Shown in pieces: positions 23,331 through 33,815 of a stretch of DNA of 64,000 bases. The translations under genes were made by a program, and so were the position numbers. The first letter of the stretch is position 1, and the number at the start of each line of letters is the position of its first letter. The stretch comes from Rusavskia elegans (lineage: Eukaryota > Ascomycota > Lecanoromycetes > Teloschistales > Teloschistaceae), in NCBI GenBank assembly GCA_011316305.1, contig SAUG01000062.1, positions 186,001 through 250,000 of the forward strand. Reading direction: 5' to 3'. The notes under the pieces are model-generated. The model searched no databases. It saw only the letters and a program-made list of their open reading frames with translations, and was not told the origin of the DNA.

Positions 23331-25643
23331 AGTCGAAGTGTCCGAACGATTCCGCTCGCCATGAGGCAGGCTTAATCCACGAAGTCTTTGCTTAGCGAGC
23401 TGTGTCCCGAACATGTCATCGACCCAATTCGGTTGCCGATCCGCGATTAAGGTAGACCGGATTGTCACGCGCTGTCAACCAAACACTGAAGCTTGCCACG
23501 GAGATTATGTGTTTAAAGTTTGGGTCCTTCTGGATGTTAGAGGTGGATGAACCCGTTCGGGATTTTTTCTTTTATCTTGTACCTATCCTGATTTAGAGTT
23601 TCCGTTTCCCCGTTGCTTCTCGGACAGACACCTATCAAGGTCGTCATGCAATCGGCCATATCCCCACTAGGAAATCATTTGAATTAAGATGGCTTGGTCT
23701 TGGATTACGGATCACTATAGTTGATCTGGCCTGGCAATTGCACCTCCTCGGTCCTCCTCACTCTGTGCCCTCGTCTGCGTTATGGTTCTCCACTCCTTGT
23801 TGCATTCGGCCTTTTCACCCATGCTCTTTCTTTAAGTAGATATATACAATCATCTACTTTCTCGCTTACTCACCCTTCGTGGCCTCGGCACTGGCCGCAC
23901 ACAAGTGAGTGATACAGCCTGCTATTTGCGAAGTTACTCAGGGGTTTGGTATCGCAATAGGAACTTATTTGCTTTTCAACATCTAGTGGAAAGTTTCGCA
24001 AGAGCGACGGTTAGGAGAATGGAATAAGGGAGAATCTGATAGAGGCATGATCTACCCCCAGGCGGCTGTCGATGAAACTACTTTTGAGACGATGATAGAC
24101 AGACCTGTGTTGGAGCCAGAGACAACCCTGTCGCAACACCAAAGCAAACATGGTTATCAAAGTGTCGGAATCGAAATTAGTCATCCGACAACATTGCACC
24201 ATCTAGAGAATTGTCGAAAGCTGAAGCTTCGAGCTCTCAGAGATACACATTCATACAATTGGGCTGAATGGATGTCTCCATGGACGATCATCATCGACGA
24301 TGCTGCTCTGTAAGGAAGATGTATTCACCTACAAAGCCGGAAGGAAGCCGAGAGTTTTGTAAGACCTCCAACTACGGGCACTTTAGGAGCGGCAGTGGCG
24401 GCACCTCGATTCATTTCCTTGTGGTGTCTGTATGAGTCTAAATTCAGCAGGATTCGAGAGGCAGTGGAATTTGCCGCTGATATGACAAGCCCCGACGAAT
24501 GGGCAATGTCGAAAAACGTGATCCGATGTTCTCTCATCCTGTCTTCCACTCAACCTTGAATTTCCATGGCCTCTCTATCAAATTACCCGTAGCAAAGACT
24601 TTGGCTTGCCTGGCCTGGAAATATACACTCACCTCGGCACTATCACGGTAGGATATGACGTAGATATCGCGGTCACTCGGATGAATAACGACGGCCATCA
24701 ATAAAGGTCTAATTTGACGACGTTATTATCTTCGCGATACAGCCGGCCTCAAGTAGCGATCCCTCGGATCCCTCGTGCCTTTGGATGGAGTAGTCTGGAC
24801 CCGCGTTCTGAGATGCCTCGTGGCCCAATCTCTCCGTGGCTCGAAGCGAGAGGGAAGCGGCTTTAGAGCCAGCGCTTAGTCGATCGCCGACAGGGTTTAT
24901 TAACACGTCAAGATAAGAACGTCCACTCGGATTGCGTCCTTCGACCAGCTGCTTGCGCCATTCCATCACTCAAGGCTTTACATTTCCACTTGACAGGCCT
25001 TCAATTGTCGGCCTGGACCGATAAGACTCTGCCACACATGGAGAGGGGCGAGAGGAGACCTTGGGAGCCATTTTCATCCTGCCATGACCGTTTGAACGAG
25101 CGCATGCGGTGCGGCTGGACAAATATACTTTATGCATCCTGCCAAAGGAGAAATCTGCACTCCACATTCATGCAGCAGAGAGTTCAAAGCAGACTGCCAC
25201 TCAAAGTCAGTCGCTCTATGCGGTGGGACCACATACTACTGACTGTCACCACTGATCTACCGTTGGGTGCACCGCCAGGTCAATACTACCGTCGCCAAGG
25301 ACAGCTTGGATAGCTTCGATCATACCCCTGCCTCTCCCCGTGGTCACTTCGACGGTTGAGAGATACTGTGGCGGCCAACGCGAGCGAGTCATGGCAGTCT
25401 TCATCCCACCCAACAACCTCTCGCCCGTTGCGACCCATGTGCCTTATCTGCATCCTGCAAGCCAAGTGATCATTATTGGGGACACTGGGGGTCATCGAGC
25501 TAAGGCCGGATTGCCCACGGTGCGCGGATGATGGCACGCGGGTGTCAGCTTCAGTTATCCGGGAGCTTACCATGACGGGGACTTTTGCCTAGGCTTACCG
25601 CAAATGCCTTACACCTTGCCCCCATTACTACTAACTACCTTTA

Positions 25644-27599
25644 TTGCCATGTTGTTCCTTCTTCCTTCTCAAAATCCACTCGGCGGCCAGTGTGACGGAA
25701 GAGCATGCCAGCTATCGTGTGATTATGACATCGTGGTGGACCGACGGAAGAATCAATGCTACCGTCGATCGAGCATATATTATCAAAGAAATCGGGCACA
25801 AACGATTCCAAGATGCCCTTCACCATCCGCTCGCCTTTGGAGATGGATTGACCGACGATACCTACCTGGACTGGATCCTTCAGAAAGGCCGCCGCTGCTT
25901 CATCATCCTGAATTTCATCGGCGTCCCCGAACGAATCTTCCAGCTCATCGACAAAAGCCTTGACGATGACGATTTACCGCTCTCGGAAGAGGCTCTATAC
26001 GACCTCAATCTGTTCGGTGGTAAATCGGAAACACTGGATAAGAAATTCTATCGTCAACAATACAGCGTGCTCGTACAAGAGTTGGTCCCCGGCGGGCATC
26101 AAGACTTTGGCGCGGAGGAGGTAGTCCCAGTGGAACCAAGGAACAGCAGGAAAGGCAGTATCGCCGCCACAAGCACCACGAGTGATCGAGTCTCTGTGCA
26201 TCAGAAATTGTACGCAAGAAAGAAGATAGCGACATCTGGGGAGAATGGAGTTGGTCGGGTACATTTCGTTATGCACCTGAAAGCGCTGCAATCACTCAAG
26301 CATCCACATCTAGTATCGGTCTGGAGTACTTATACCCAGAATGATTTTAGCTACATGCTCCTCTACCCGATCACCGATCTCACCCTACGACAATTCCTCA
26401 ATGAGCAGCCAAAGTTCTTCAAGAATCTCGAGAAGCAGCAGAGGAGAGAGACGCTGTTGCGCTGGACCCATTGCCTTGTCACAGCGTTAGCCTATCTTCA
26501 TGATAATGGCTTTACTCATCAAAGCATCAGACCCTCCAACGTCACAATCGACAGCAGCAACACCATCTACCTTGCCAACTTTGCCGCCATGAATGCTCTT
26601 GACTCTGGTGAAGATAAAGGGCAAACTTACCGCACCGAAATCTACGAACATGCAGCCCCTGAAAACTGGCGACGCAAACCCTCCATCTTCGATACTGCGC
26701 CTGATAAAACCATCCATCTTGGTGGGGGCAGAACGTCACGCCGCGTTACTGCCTCGAGCAGACCTCCCTCAGCCGTGTCGTCTGCGACAATGTTTCCCAA
26801 TCAACGAGCCCACTCCGCAACTACTACGACGTCTTCTTCCAATAGTTCATCCAACACTCGTCCAAAGAAGACGATCATCAACACCTTCTCTCCACCAGAA
26901 CGCTATTCCCCTGGTGCTTCATCTGCAGACGTTTTCTCACTCTGCACGATCATCCTACATCTTACAAGCCTACTCCTCGGCCACGGGCAAAAGGCTTTTG
27001 CTTCCCATCGTAGCAGACACAACCGGCAAGCTGGACGAGGGGGTGCGCCAGCGGACGCCAGTTTTCATGTCAATCTACCGGAGGTAGGCACTTGGATGGA
27101 GGTGTTGATAGGAGATGCAAACGAGCGAGAGAAAAAGGACAAAAAGGGCAAGGGGACTGGAGCATCATTCTGGAGATCTGTAGGTGGTGTCGTCCACAGT
27201 GCCGAGGCTGGACTCAGAAAAGATCCTACGCAACGACAAACGGCTCGAGAATTAGAAAGGAAGGTTGGCAAATACGTCGGACGAGCGCTCAGCAGCAACA
27301 GTAACACCAATGGCATGGGCTGTGGATGTCGCTCCGAGGAGGGGGAAGTGGAAGAGGCGCAGTTGAAGGCCGAAAAAGCCAAAGAGGTGGAAAGGCAGCA
27401 GTATGAGCAACAGGGGTATAAACAAAAGGAGTACGAAGAGCCGGCTTTGGAGTGGGAGCCAAAATACCGACTCTCCATTACTGCCACGACACCAACGGTA
27501 GCGAGCAGTACGAAAAGTGCACCGTACAGCGCGATCGACCAGGAAAGAAGGATGGGACTCATCGTACCGATGATGGAGAACTGGCCGCTCAGGGCTTGA
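25644..27599 (+). CDS. protein-kinase-like protein with degenerate catalytic motifs (putative pseudokinase)
   Basis: A single-exon frame of 651 aa. An N-terminal region (about 28-170, YLDWILQKGRRCF...) has no domain I recognise. The kinase-like fold spans about 180-520: a Lys in YARKKI where the beta-3 Lys is expected, LKHPHLVSVWS, a hinge region, and ALAYLHDNGFTHQSIRPSN, which aligns with the catalytic loop but has HQS in place of HRD. LANFAA replaces DFG. APENW, resembling APE, is kept. Ser/Thr-rich inserts lie inside the C-lobe, followed by a Lys/Glu-rich tail (about 555-600). These changes suggest an inactive or atypical kinase acting as a scaffold or sensor. The start could also be the Met at 25725, since the first 27 residues read like leader sequence. 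Confidence 0.8.
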   Translation: MPCCSFFLLKIHSAASVTEEHASYRVIMTSWWTDGRINATVDRAYIIKEIGHKRFQDALHHPLAFGDGLTDDTYLDWILQKGRRCFIILNFIGVPERIFQLIDKSLDDDDLPLSEEALYDLNLFGGKSETLDKKFYRQQYSVLVQELVPGGHQDFGAEEVVPVEPRNSRKGSIAATSTTSDRVSVHQKLYARKKIATSGENGVGRVHFVMHLKALQSLKHPHLVSVWSTYTQNDFSYMLLYPITDLTLRQFLNEQPKFFKNLEKQQRRETLLRWTHCLVTALAYLHDNGFTHQSIRPSNVTIDSSNTIYLANFAAMNALDSGEDKGQTYRTEIYEHAAPENWRRKPSIFDTAPDKTIHLGGGRTSRRVTASSRPPSAVSSATMFPNQRAHSATTTTSSSNSSSNTRPKKTIINTFSPPERYSPGASSADVFSLCTIILHLTSLLLGHGQKAFASHRSRHNRQAGRGGAPADASFHVNLPEVGTWMEVLIGDANEREKKDKKGKGTGASFWRSVGGVVHSAEAGLRKDPTQRQTARELERKVGKYVGRALSSNSNTNGMGCGCRSEEGEVEEAQLKAEKAKEVERQQYEQQGYKQKEYEEPALEWEPKYRLSITATTPTVASSTKSAPYSAIDQERRMGLIVPMMENWPLRA

Positions 27600-28163
27600 G
27601 CAATCTTTTCTGTCTCAGTGTTGATAGATTCGCGGGCTACCTAACGAACTTCAGGAACAGCAAGGCGATAAGGACTGGTTGGGATGGGCAATGGTATACC
27701 AGGTACTAGATTCTTAATGTTTTTTATATTCAGTGTACTTCTTCTTCATGGCGAGGTCATTTTCTTCGTGGACCATCAAGTAGGGACGACATAGAGGGAA
27801 TTCAGATGCCAAGTCGATAGACCATCTTATTCACGGGAAAATATCAACGACCTTCCAAAACCTATCATCCAGGGCACGTGTCACGAATATGTTGGAGATC
27901 GCATGATTACTTTTATTTGGCTTCATTCCCCATCTGCCTGCCACGTCATCTGGGAGTCTGACATCCTTCGTGGAGACTATACCGCTCTTAAATTCTACTA
28001 CTATCACCTCGGTCAAATCATCATCACAACAACCACTAAATACTACCACCTCCCCTCACAACCACACCCACACCCATACCCACATACCAGCAATGACAGC
28101 TCGCTCACCAACCCACCCACCACCCCACCACTCCTCCTCAACGCACTCCGCAGCACCAACACC
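27600..28163. other. intergenic between convergent genes
   Basis: About 560 bp between the kinase-like gene (plus) and the small gene at 28164-29240 (minus). 28030-28130 is a CA/CC-rich tract. No gene seen. Confidence 0.5.
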
Positions 28164-29240
28164 CTACTCCCCACTCCCCCTCCTCTTCATCGACAAATTC
28201 CGCTTCCCCTTTCCCTCACAGCCCCCCTCCGGCGTCGTAGGCACCGACGGACGACGAGAAACCAACCCACCATCTAGGGTATTCCGTCTACTACTCTGAC
28301 CCTGGCTGCTACGATCTTTGTTGCCGAAGGAGATGGTGCGGAAGAGTGTCGTTAGGGATTTTGTGTCGCGGGGGAAGGTTTGCTAGGTTGATTTTAGCAA
28401 GGTGTGTGCGTGGGATAACGTAGGGGAGCTGGGTGTATGTATGTCGAGAGAAAAAAAAAAAAGACAGGAGATACGGGGGTTGAGGTCGAGTGAAGATGTG
28501 AAAATGTGTCTTTCGGACTAACGAGTTCACATCGATCGCAGCTTACCTCCTCATCCTCCTCCCCATCGCAGTCACCATCCACCCCATCATCCCCCACCAT
28601 ACCCTCCGGTTCCGCAACAAAAGCAGGACTACTCTCCCCTAACGCCTCCCCCTCAGACCCCTTTAATCCAGCAGCCGATCCCCACGTTTTCGCCTTCCAC
28701 ATCTTAGCCACGCTATTCGCCTCCCCTTTCGCTTTCTTCTCCTTCTTCAAGCATTTGCGTTTCAGATCTTCGAGCTGGTGCACCTGTCAAGCCATGCCAA
28801 CATTCGGGCACGTCAGCCAAGCTCAATACAACACAGTCGACCAAGTACCAGCTATCCCAGATACATACTTCGATACCACGAGATCGCGCCATCGATATCG
28901 CGCCAAACCGTGTCCATCGGCCCGGACAGAATCAACGCTTGGCCCCCCCCCCCACCTCCCTCCAATCATCTGGTGAGTAAAAGATGACAATAGAAGCAAA
29001 GAGCCACCGCCCCTGAAAAACGAAGAAAAACGAAACAGGCAAAGAACCCACCTCATCAATCCACAACTCCTGCTCCTCGCTCCACGCCGCCTGCGCGGCC
29101 TTCAACTGCCGCTGCACATACAAAAGCCGTGCCTCGCGCTCGGCGGTCCAGGTATCGACTGGCCCGCTCAGATGACGCGGTGTAGGGGTTCCGTTTTGGG
29201 TTGGTGGTAGGAGCGATGGAGAAGAATGTTGGCTGGACAT
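28164..29240 (-). CDS. small conserved fungal coiled-coil protein of unknown function
   Basis: Three exons reconstructed by hand: 29240-29052, 28783-28547 and 28382-28164. Each is a multiple of three and they total 645 nt, 214 aa. Introns are 268 bp (GTGGGT to TTGACAG) and 164 bp (GTAAGC to ACCTAG). The N-terminus has a proline-rich lead, then a helical segment (EREARLLYVQRQLKAAQ, EEQELWIDEVHQLED) that crosses the first intron without a break, which strongly supports the model. A Lys-rich helix and an acidic stretch follow; the last exon is basic with Ser/Thr-Pro sites (RRPSVPTTPEGG). No catalytic domain. Both introns are longer than usual here, and the first contains an 11-base G run on the minus strand. 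Confidence 0.8.
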
Positions 29241-29947
29241 GCTGCGGAGGTGGTTGACGGCTTTGTTATTTTGTTCTTTGGTTCTTTAGGGGGAATTCGG
29301 GGTTTTTGGGTGGGGGGCAGGGATGTTTAATGTTGTATTCTGTGTACGGGGTGCTGTCTTTTGGTCGAGGGAGATGAGATTGAGAATTTGTGGACGGAAG
29401 GGAAGGGGTCGCCGAGGGGGGAAGGAGGTCGTGTGACACATTTCCGTGAATCTGATTGTCTTTTGGTTGAATGCATGCAGGGGTTTGGGGCAGATAAGCG
29501 AGTTGCGGTGAATGTGAATGAGATCTTGACAATCGGAATCCAACAAAACGTTACTATCTCACCAAAAAAGAATCCCCCGCCCCCTAAAAGAAACGTTATT
29601 ACAAAAAAGAGAAATCGAATAGTTGCTGTATCCCAATATAAACATATTCCAGAAACTCTCCAGCGGCGAATTATTTCGTAATTGAAGGAAAAATATTATG
29701 TCACCACCAGGTGTAATTCATGCCCAACCATACACCACACCACATAGTTGCCTGCCTCCATTAGGTCGAACCAGCCAGGTACCCGGGGTATATCATCCAA
29801 TAGCCCAACTGCAAAACTCCTCTTTCCCTTCTATGTGTCATAGCTCTACCTTCTAGCTTGGTCGGTGGTCCGCGATTCATCCCGGGGGATTTAACAAGGG
29901 GCAAAACCGTGCACGGTCCCCTTCCCCATGGACGTTGGGGGTTACCG
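29241..29947. other. intergenic
   Basis: About 700 bp holding the promoter of the 214-aa gene and the 3' flank of the next minus-strand gene. G/T-rich near 29270-29420. No gene seen. Confidence 0.5.
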
Positions 29948-30997
29948 TCATGATGTCGAGCACCTATACAGCAGTGGACGGAATGCCTTGCCGTCCGATG
30001 ACGAGCGGATTCGTTTCGCCTCAGCCGCATTCGCCAACAGCGTTGTCCAGCAACCCATTACGACACCAGGCATCCAGTTCCTTTGGTCTTGCATGCCCGG
30101 TGTTTGCGGGAGTTTGAGGATCCCGTGTTCTGGAGATGTGGGAGGGCTGTCGTCGTTTCCGTCCGCTGCTGCGATGTTGGCGGCAGCGAGGGATCCAAAT
30201 TCAATACATTGCTCCACCAACTCTTCGATTCCCCTTTCCAAGGCTTTAGCTCTTGATTCGAAAGTGCGCCACACGTGCGGACCCCAGAAGGGATCTTCAT
30301 CGAGGGCTTTTTTGAGGGCGTGCTGCCAGAAGTCGAGGAGAGGAGGGGAGGTGGAGTGGTGGGGTTGGGGGTAGGGATGGTTGTTTAGGGCGGAGGAGAG
30401 TTTGCAGGCGACGAGGTTAAGGCGGATGGTGGGTTCGGCGACGAGGGCGTGGGTTACGATACAGCCTGGAAAGCGATTAGCGAATGCAGGGAATGGTGTA
30501 CTGGGTTGCAGGGCGGCTTACCGGGACAGCCCCGGGTCAGACACCAGTCTTCCTCTTCCATGACAAAGCATTGCAGCCATGAGAAGGCTCCTCTTGCTTC
30601 TCCCCTGAAGACGAGCTCGAGGTCGAAGATGTGGCGGTTGCCCAGGAGGGCTTTGGCGATATGGGTGGCATGCCTGTAGATTTCGAGGATGGGGACGATG
30701 AGGGCGTAGGTGATGTCTCGTTGGAGTAGCCAGGCTTCTTTATCTGCCTGACTATCTAGGTCATGGTGGTCGCAAAACCTGGAGAGAGAAATATCAGCAA
30801 AGCCAATTGACGGCTTCCACAAGACAGTGGAATTCATACTCTGTTTCTTTCCTGTCGACTAGTAGATCTCTGATAATCTGGAAAGCCTTGCACGATCGCA
30901 GCTCCGAAACATCTTTCTTATTCAGTTCAAACGGCGGTATCCTCGATTCCTCCTCAATGTGCGACAAGGGGAAACTGAACGCTCGATGGGGGGCCAT
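29948..30997 (-). CDS. conserved protein of unknown function, 310 aa
   Basis: Exons 30997-30840, 30778-30522 and 30465-29948 total 933 nt, 310 aa; introns of 61 bp (GTATGA to CTCCAG, with a CTGAT branch site) and 56 bp (GTAAGC to TTCCAG). Mostly helical and soluble by composition: a charged N-terminus (RIPPFELNKKDVSEL), a His/Asp segment (FCDHHDLDSQADKEAW), then VPILEIYRHATHIAKAL and RGEARGAFSWLQCF. The C-terminal half has ESRAKALERGIEELVEQC and a Ser/Pro-rich loop. No signal peptide, membrane segment or recognised domain. I could not place it in a family; splice choices rest on frame continuity. Confidence 0.7.
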
Positions 30998-31663
30998 ATT
31001 GGAATATGCTGGAAGCGGGCCATAAGGGGCTGCCCAGGTCTTTATAGGATCCCGTCCAATTTGACGTCAATACATGCAATCTAAGGATAATCTTAGAAAC
31101 ACCAGAGCCAGTGGTCCGGCAAGCCGAATGCGAGACATGGTGGATTTTCGTTGCTTGATCCGAACCCATGGCGTCGATAGGCGCCATAGTCCCGACGATT
31201 TCGAGCGTTCGGGAGGTGAGATGAAATAGGCAGTCCCGATTCGGCTGGCTCGCCACGTGAGGAGGACGCGCTAGTCCACGTTCCGGCCCGATTGGGAACA
31301 TTGATCTGGACGGAGCTCCACCCACACTTCAGTAGTCTTGTTGCTGCGTTGTCAATCTGTTCTGGCAGGACAGTATCATGTGGCAGTAGGTTGTGGATAT
31401 GAAGAGTGCAGTGGGCGATAAATATTAACAGAAATACTAGACACTGGAAGTAACGACCAACGGCATCGCTACAGTCCGAGATCATGTATCAAACGTGCTT
31501 TGATGAACAGAAATCTGTTTCCTACATGTCGAGGCCTTCAATGGATTATGTACAACCTCTCCACAGACAAGATGTAATCATACTCCCTCGGTCGTCACGT
31601 CGATCGCATCAGCTTTTTAATCGGCCTCCCTGGTCTCACTGTTTCAGCTATAGATCTCTCCTA
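30998..31663. other. intergenic
   Basis: About 670 bp between the 310-aa gene (promoter side) and the stop of the Cys-rich secreted gene, both on the minus strand. No gene or repeat recognised. Confidence 0.45.
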
Positions 31664-32202
31664 CTACATCGGTCCATATCCCATATGACAAGACGCCTGC
31701 TTATTCACTTGATAAGCGGGTGGACCATCTTCGCCGGTGTTTGGTCTGATGGCTCCATGCACCGACCAACAAATCCCACCACTGGAATTTTTAGAGATGA
31801 ACCATTCCATGCACGGAGCACAAGCATGGTAGCAATGCGGGGGCTCTTTATAAGGTCCATTCGGTCCCTTGAACCAACCGGACCCGCCGCAAGTCGCACC
31901 GTCCCAGCTGTCAATGTTGTAGTTGTTGAGGCATGTTTGCATGTTACCTGCCCAGGCGGGATCGAAGTCGGCCCGTCGGCCTTTGGCGTCAGGTCTCGGT
32001 TCCAGCAAGATGTCCAGTAGTTTTTGTTGCTTTCGGACTCTATGTGGTCTTCGAGGAGGAGGAAGTTTTCCGGCGTCCCGGGCGATACGGGGAGACCGGT
32101 GGGTATGAGGGCTGGGTCCACAGCCGTCGCCGGTGGAGCTTGGGGTAGTGCACATCCCAGCGTCACCATGGTGGCAGCAGCGATAACGGTGTTGAACAAC
32201 AT
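31664..32202 (-). CDS. small secreted cysteine-rich protein, reading frame apparently interrupted
   Basis: Starts with a clear signal peptide (MLFNTVIAAATMVTLGCALP). The first part, in one frame, runs to about 31980 and includes NYWTSCWNRDL. The second part, in another frame, carries seven cysteines (GATCGGSGWF, HCYHACAPC, GGICWSVHG, QASCHMGYG) and stops at 31664. With the Cys of the first part, eight cysteines remain after signal removal, an even number as expected for a disulfide-bonded extracellular protein. The frames meet next to two adjacent 8-bp copies, 31966-31973 and 31974-31981, sharing GTCGGCC; one extra copy is enough to explain the break. An unrecognised intron (for example from a GTATCG near 32095) is the alternative. 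Function unknown; it is effector-like in shape only. Confidence 0.6.
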
Positions 32203-33762
32203 TTTTGCTGGACTGCAGTGCTTTGGTAAGTGTATTGAGTGTTCCTGAGATCTTCGTGAGTAAGTCACGCGAAGTTATTACGTCGATATAACGACGTACG
32301 TTGTACTGGTCTCTGTTCTTCGCTGTTTTCTTCCGTGACTCTCGACTTTCCCTGGATTTCCTTCATTCTCCAAAGGAACAGAGTCTGAATTTGTAGCCAT
32401 CACGTTACACGTCGCCGCACGGGTCGCCTCTTGTGTTTCGAGCATCCTGTTTCGCGACACATCGGTTTATGTTTCTCGCCAGGATTTCGGATCTCAACAG
32501 GCTAGACTGTACTATAACCGTCTACAACATAGACGAGATTAAACAAGCTTCACAAGATCAAACAAGCTTCATAAGCTTTGCATGGCAGCGGACTCCGGTT
32601 AACTGCCTCGCGCCAAGGGATGAAACGGATGGTGAAATCATTCCGAAATGGCCATCTATCTACAAAAGGAAACCCGATATGCGATATGCGCGTGCAAAAG
32701 CCTCGGATTTCCACGTTATGGCTTGCTGGCTCGTCGTGTCAAAAATAAACCGCAATGTTGGCTAAGGTACACAGCAACCACCGTAGAAGTCCAAAGAGCC
32801 GAGTGCCGATCCATGTCACTACCTCGGTTGCTGCTCTGTTGGATGTATGCTTCTGGCAGGGATGGTTAGGCAGTCGCACGAACAGAATCCTAGATCGAGA
32901 GACGGACTGCTGGAGGCACTGCTTGCGACTGATTGTCAACATATCGTGGCTAGGTGCTGTACCGTTTCTCTGTTTACTTGGAAACTTGATTATGGTCCTG
33001 ATTGTTAACCAAGATCTGCCATACATATGACCAAGCTTTGTGCTTCGTGGGAAGCCTATCTCTGAAGCAGGATCGACACCCTTTTGCCCACGAAAATCAC
33101 AAAGTGAAATGGTGCTCTGTCACGCTGCCTTGAGTATCAAGAGAGACTCCTCCCTCTCCGCTGTATTGAGTCTTGCTATCGAAACAATGTGCAATGATCC
33201 AGGCACTTGGTTTATAAAACTTCCCGAGCTTATTCTTCATCCGCAGCATTATTCATAGCCGTTGATCATGTAAGGAAGGCGCTCTTGAGTATGGTGAATG
33301 GTTAATGCGTCCAGAACGTCGATGAAATGACATCGATTGAGTGATGCAGAATCACCGGCCGGCACCTTCGATGACTGCAGTGAGCCACATCATGGTTTCC
33401 GCCTTGCATGCTTCTTCTCTCCACTACGTTATCCCTACCGTCGCTTCTCGAACGAGACTTCTACCCTCGCAGCTCAATGCATAATCTTGTGTCTTGTCAG
33501 CCCTGTGCTGTTACTTTCGTTCGAAGGTCTGAGTGGCAATTGAGCTCCTTGATACTCCTTGCCTCAGTCGATTGGACTATGAAGCCTAAAACTTCACGGA
33601 CGGCGCCTGTTGACTCACGTGACGGAACCGAAAGTGATGTTGGATCATTCACTCGGATCTGTTGTTGATGGCTATGTGCTGCTTACCTACTTCGACATCC
33701 AAGCTCACCTGCCCATAGATCTCGTCTATTGAAAGAAGCCAACTTTCGAGACTTTGATGCAG
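32203..33762. other. 1.5-kb intergenic interval
   Basis: Divergent space between the secreted-protein gene (minus) and the 505-aa gene (plus), so it should hold both promoters. Frames of 60-110 codons give no recognisable protein. A short repeated word (AGATCAAACAAGCTTCA-like) occurs near 32537-32570. Confidence 0.45.
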
Positions 33763-33814
33763 GTATGTGAAGCCTCTGTGAAACATATGAAGCGGCGACT
33801 AATTCATGAATCAG
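33763..33814 (+). other. probable 5'-leader intron
   Basis: GTATGT donor, 52 bp, TCAG acceptor, placed directly before the ATG at 33816. The size fits neighbouring introns. Confidence 0.5.
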
Positions 33815-33815
33815 T

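Larger units (their letters stand above)
21430..25643. other. 4.2-kb gene-poor interval
   Basis: No open frame here shows a recognisable domain or a plausible exon structure. The part next to 21429 is the stomatin promoter. Two imperfect direct repeats (21779-21827, 23245-23330) and an AT-rich patch (about 22730-22850) are seen. 23700-23870 is pyrimidine-rich. The composition differs from place to place, as in decayed repeats, but no transposon was recognised. Confidence 0.5.

Noticed and set aside
23400..23430. GTCATCGACCC resembling the MITE terminal repeat
   Set aside because: Only about 11 bases match and there is no partner inverted repeat nearby; chance match.
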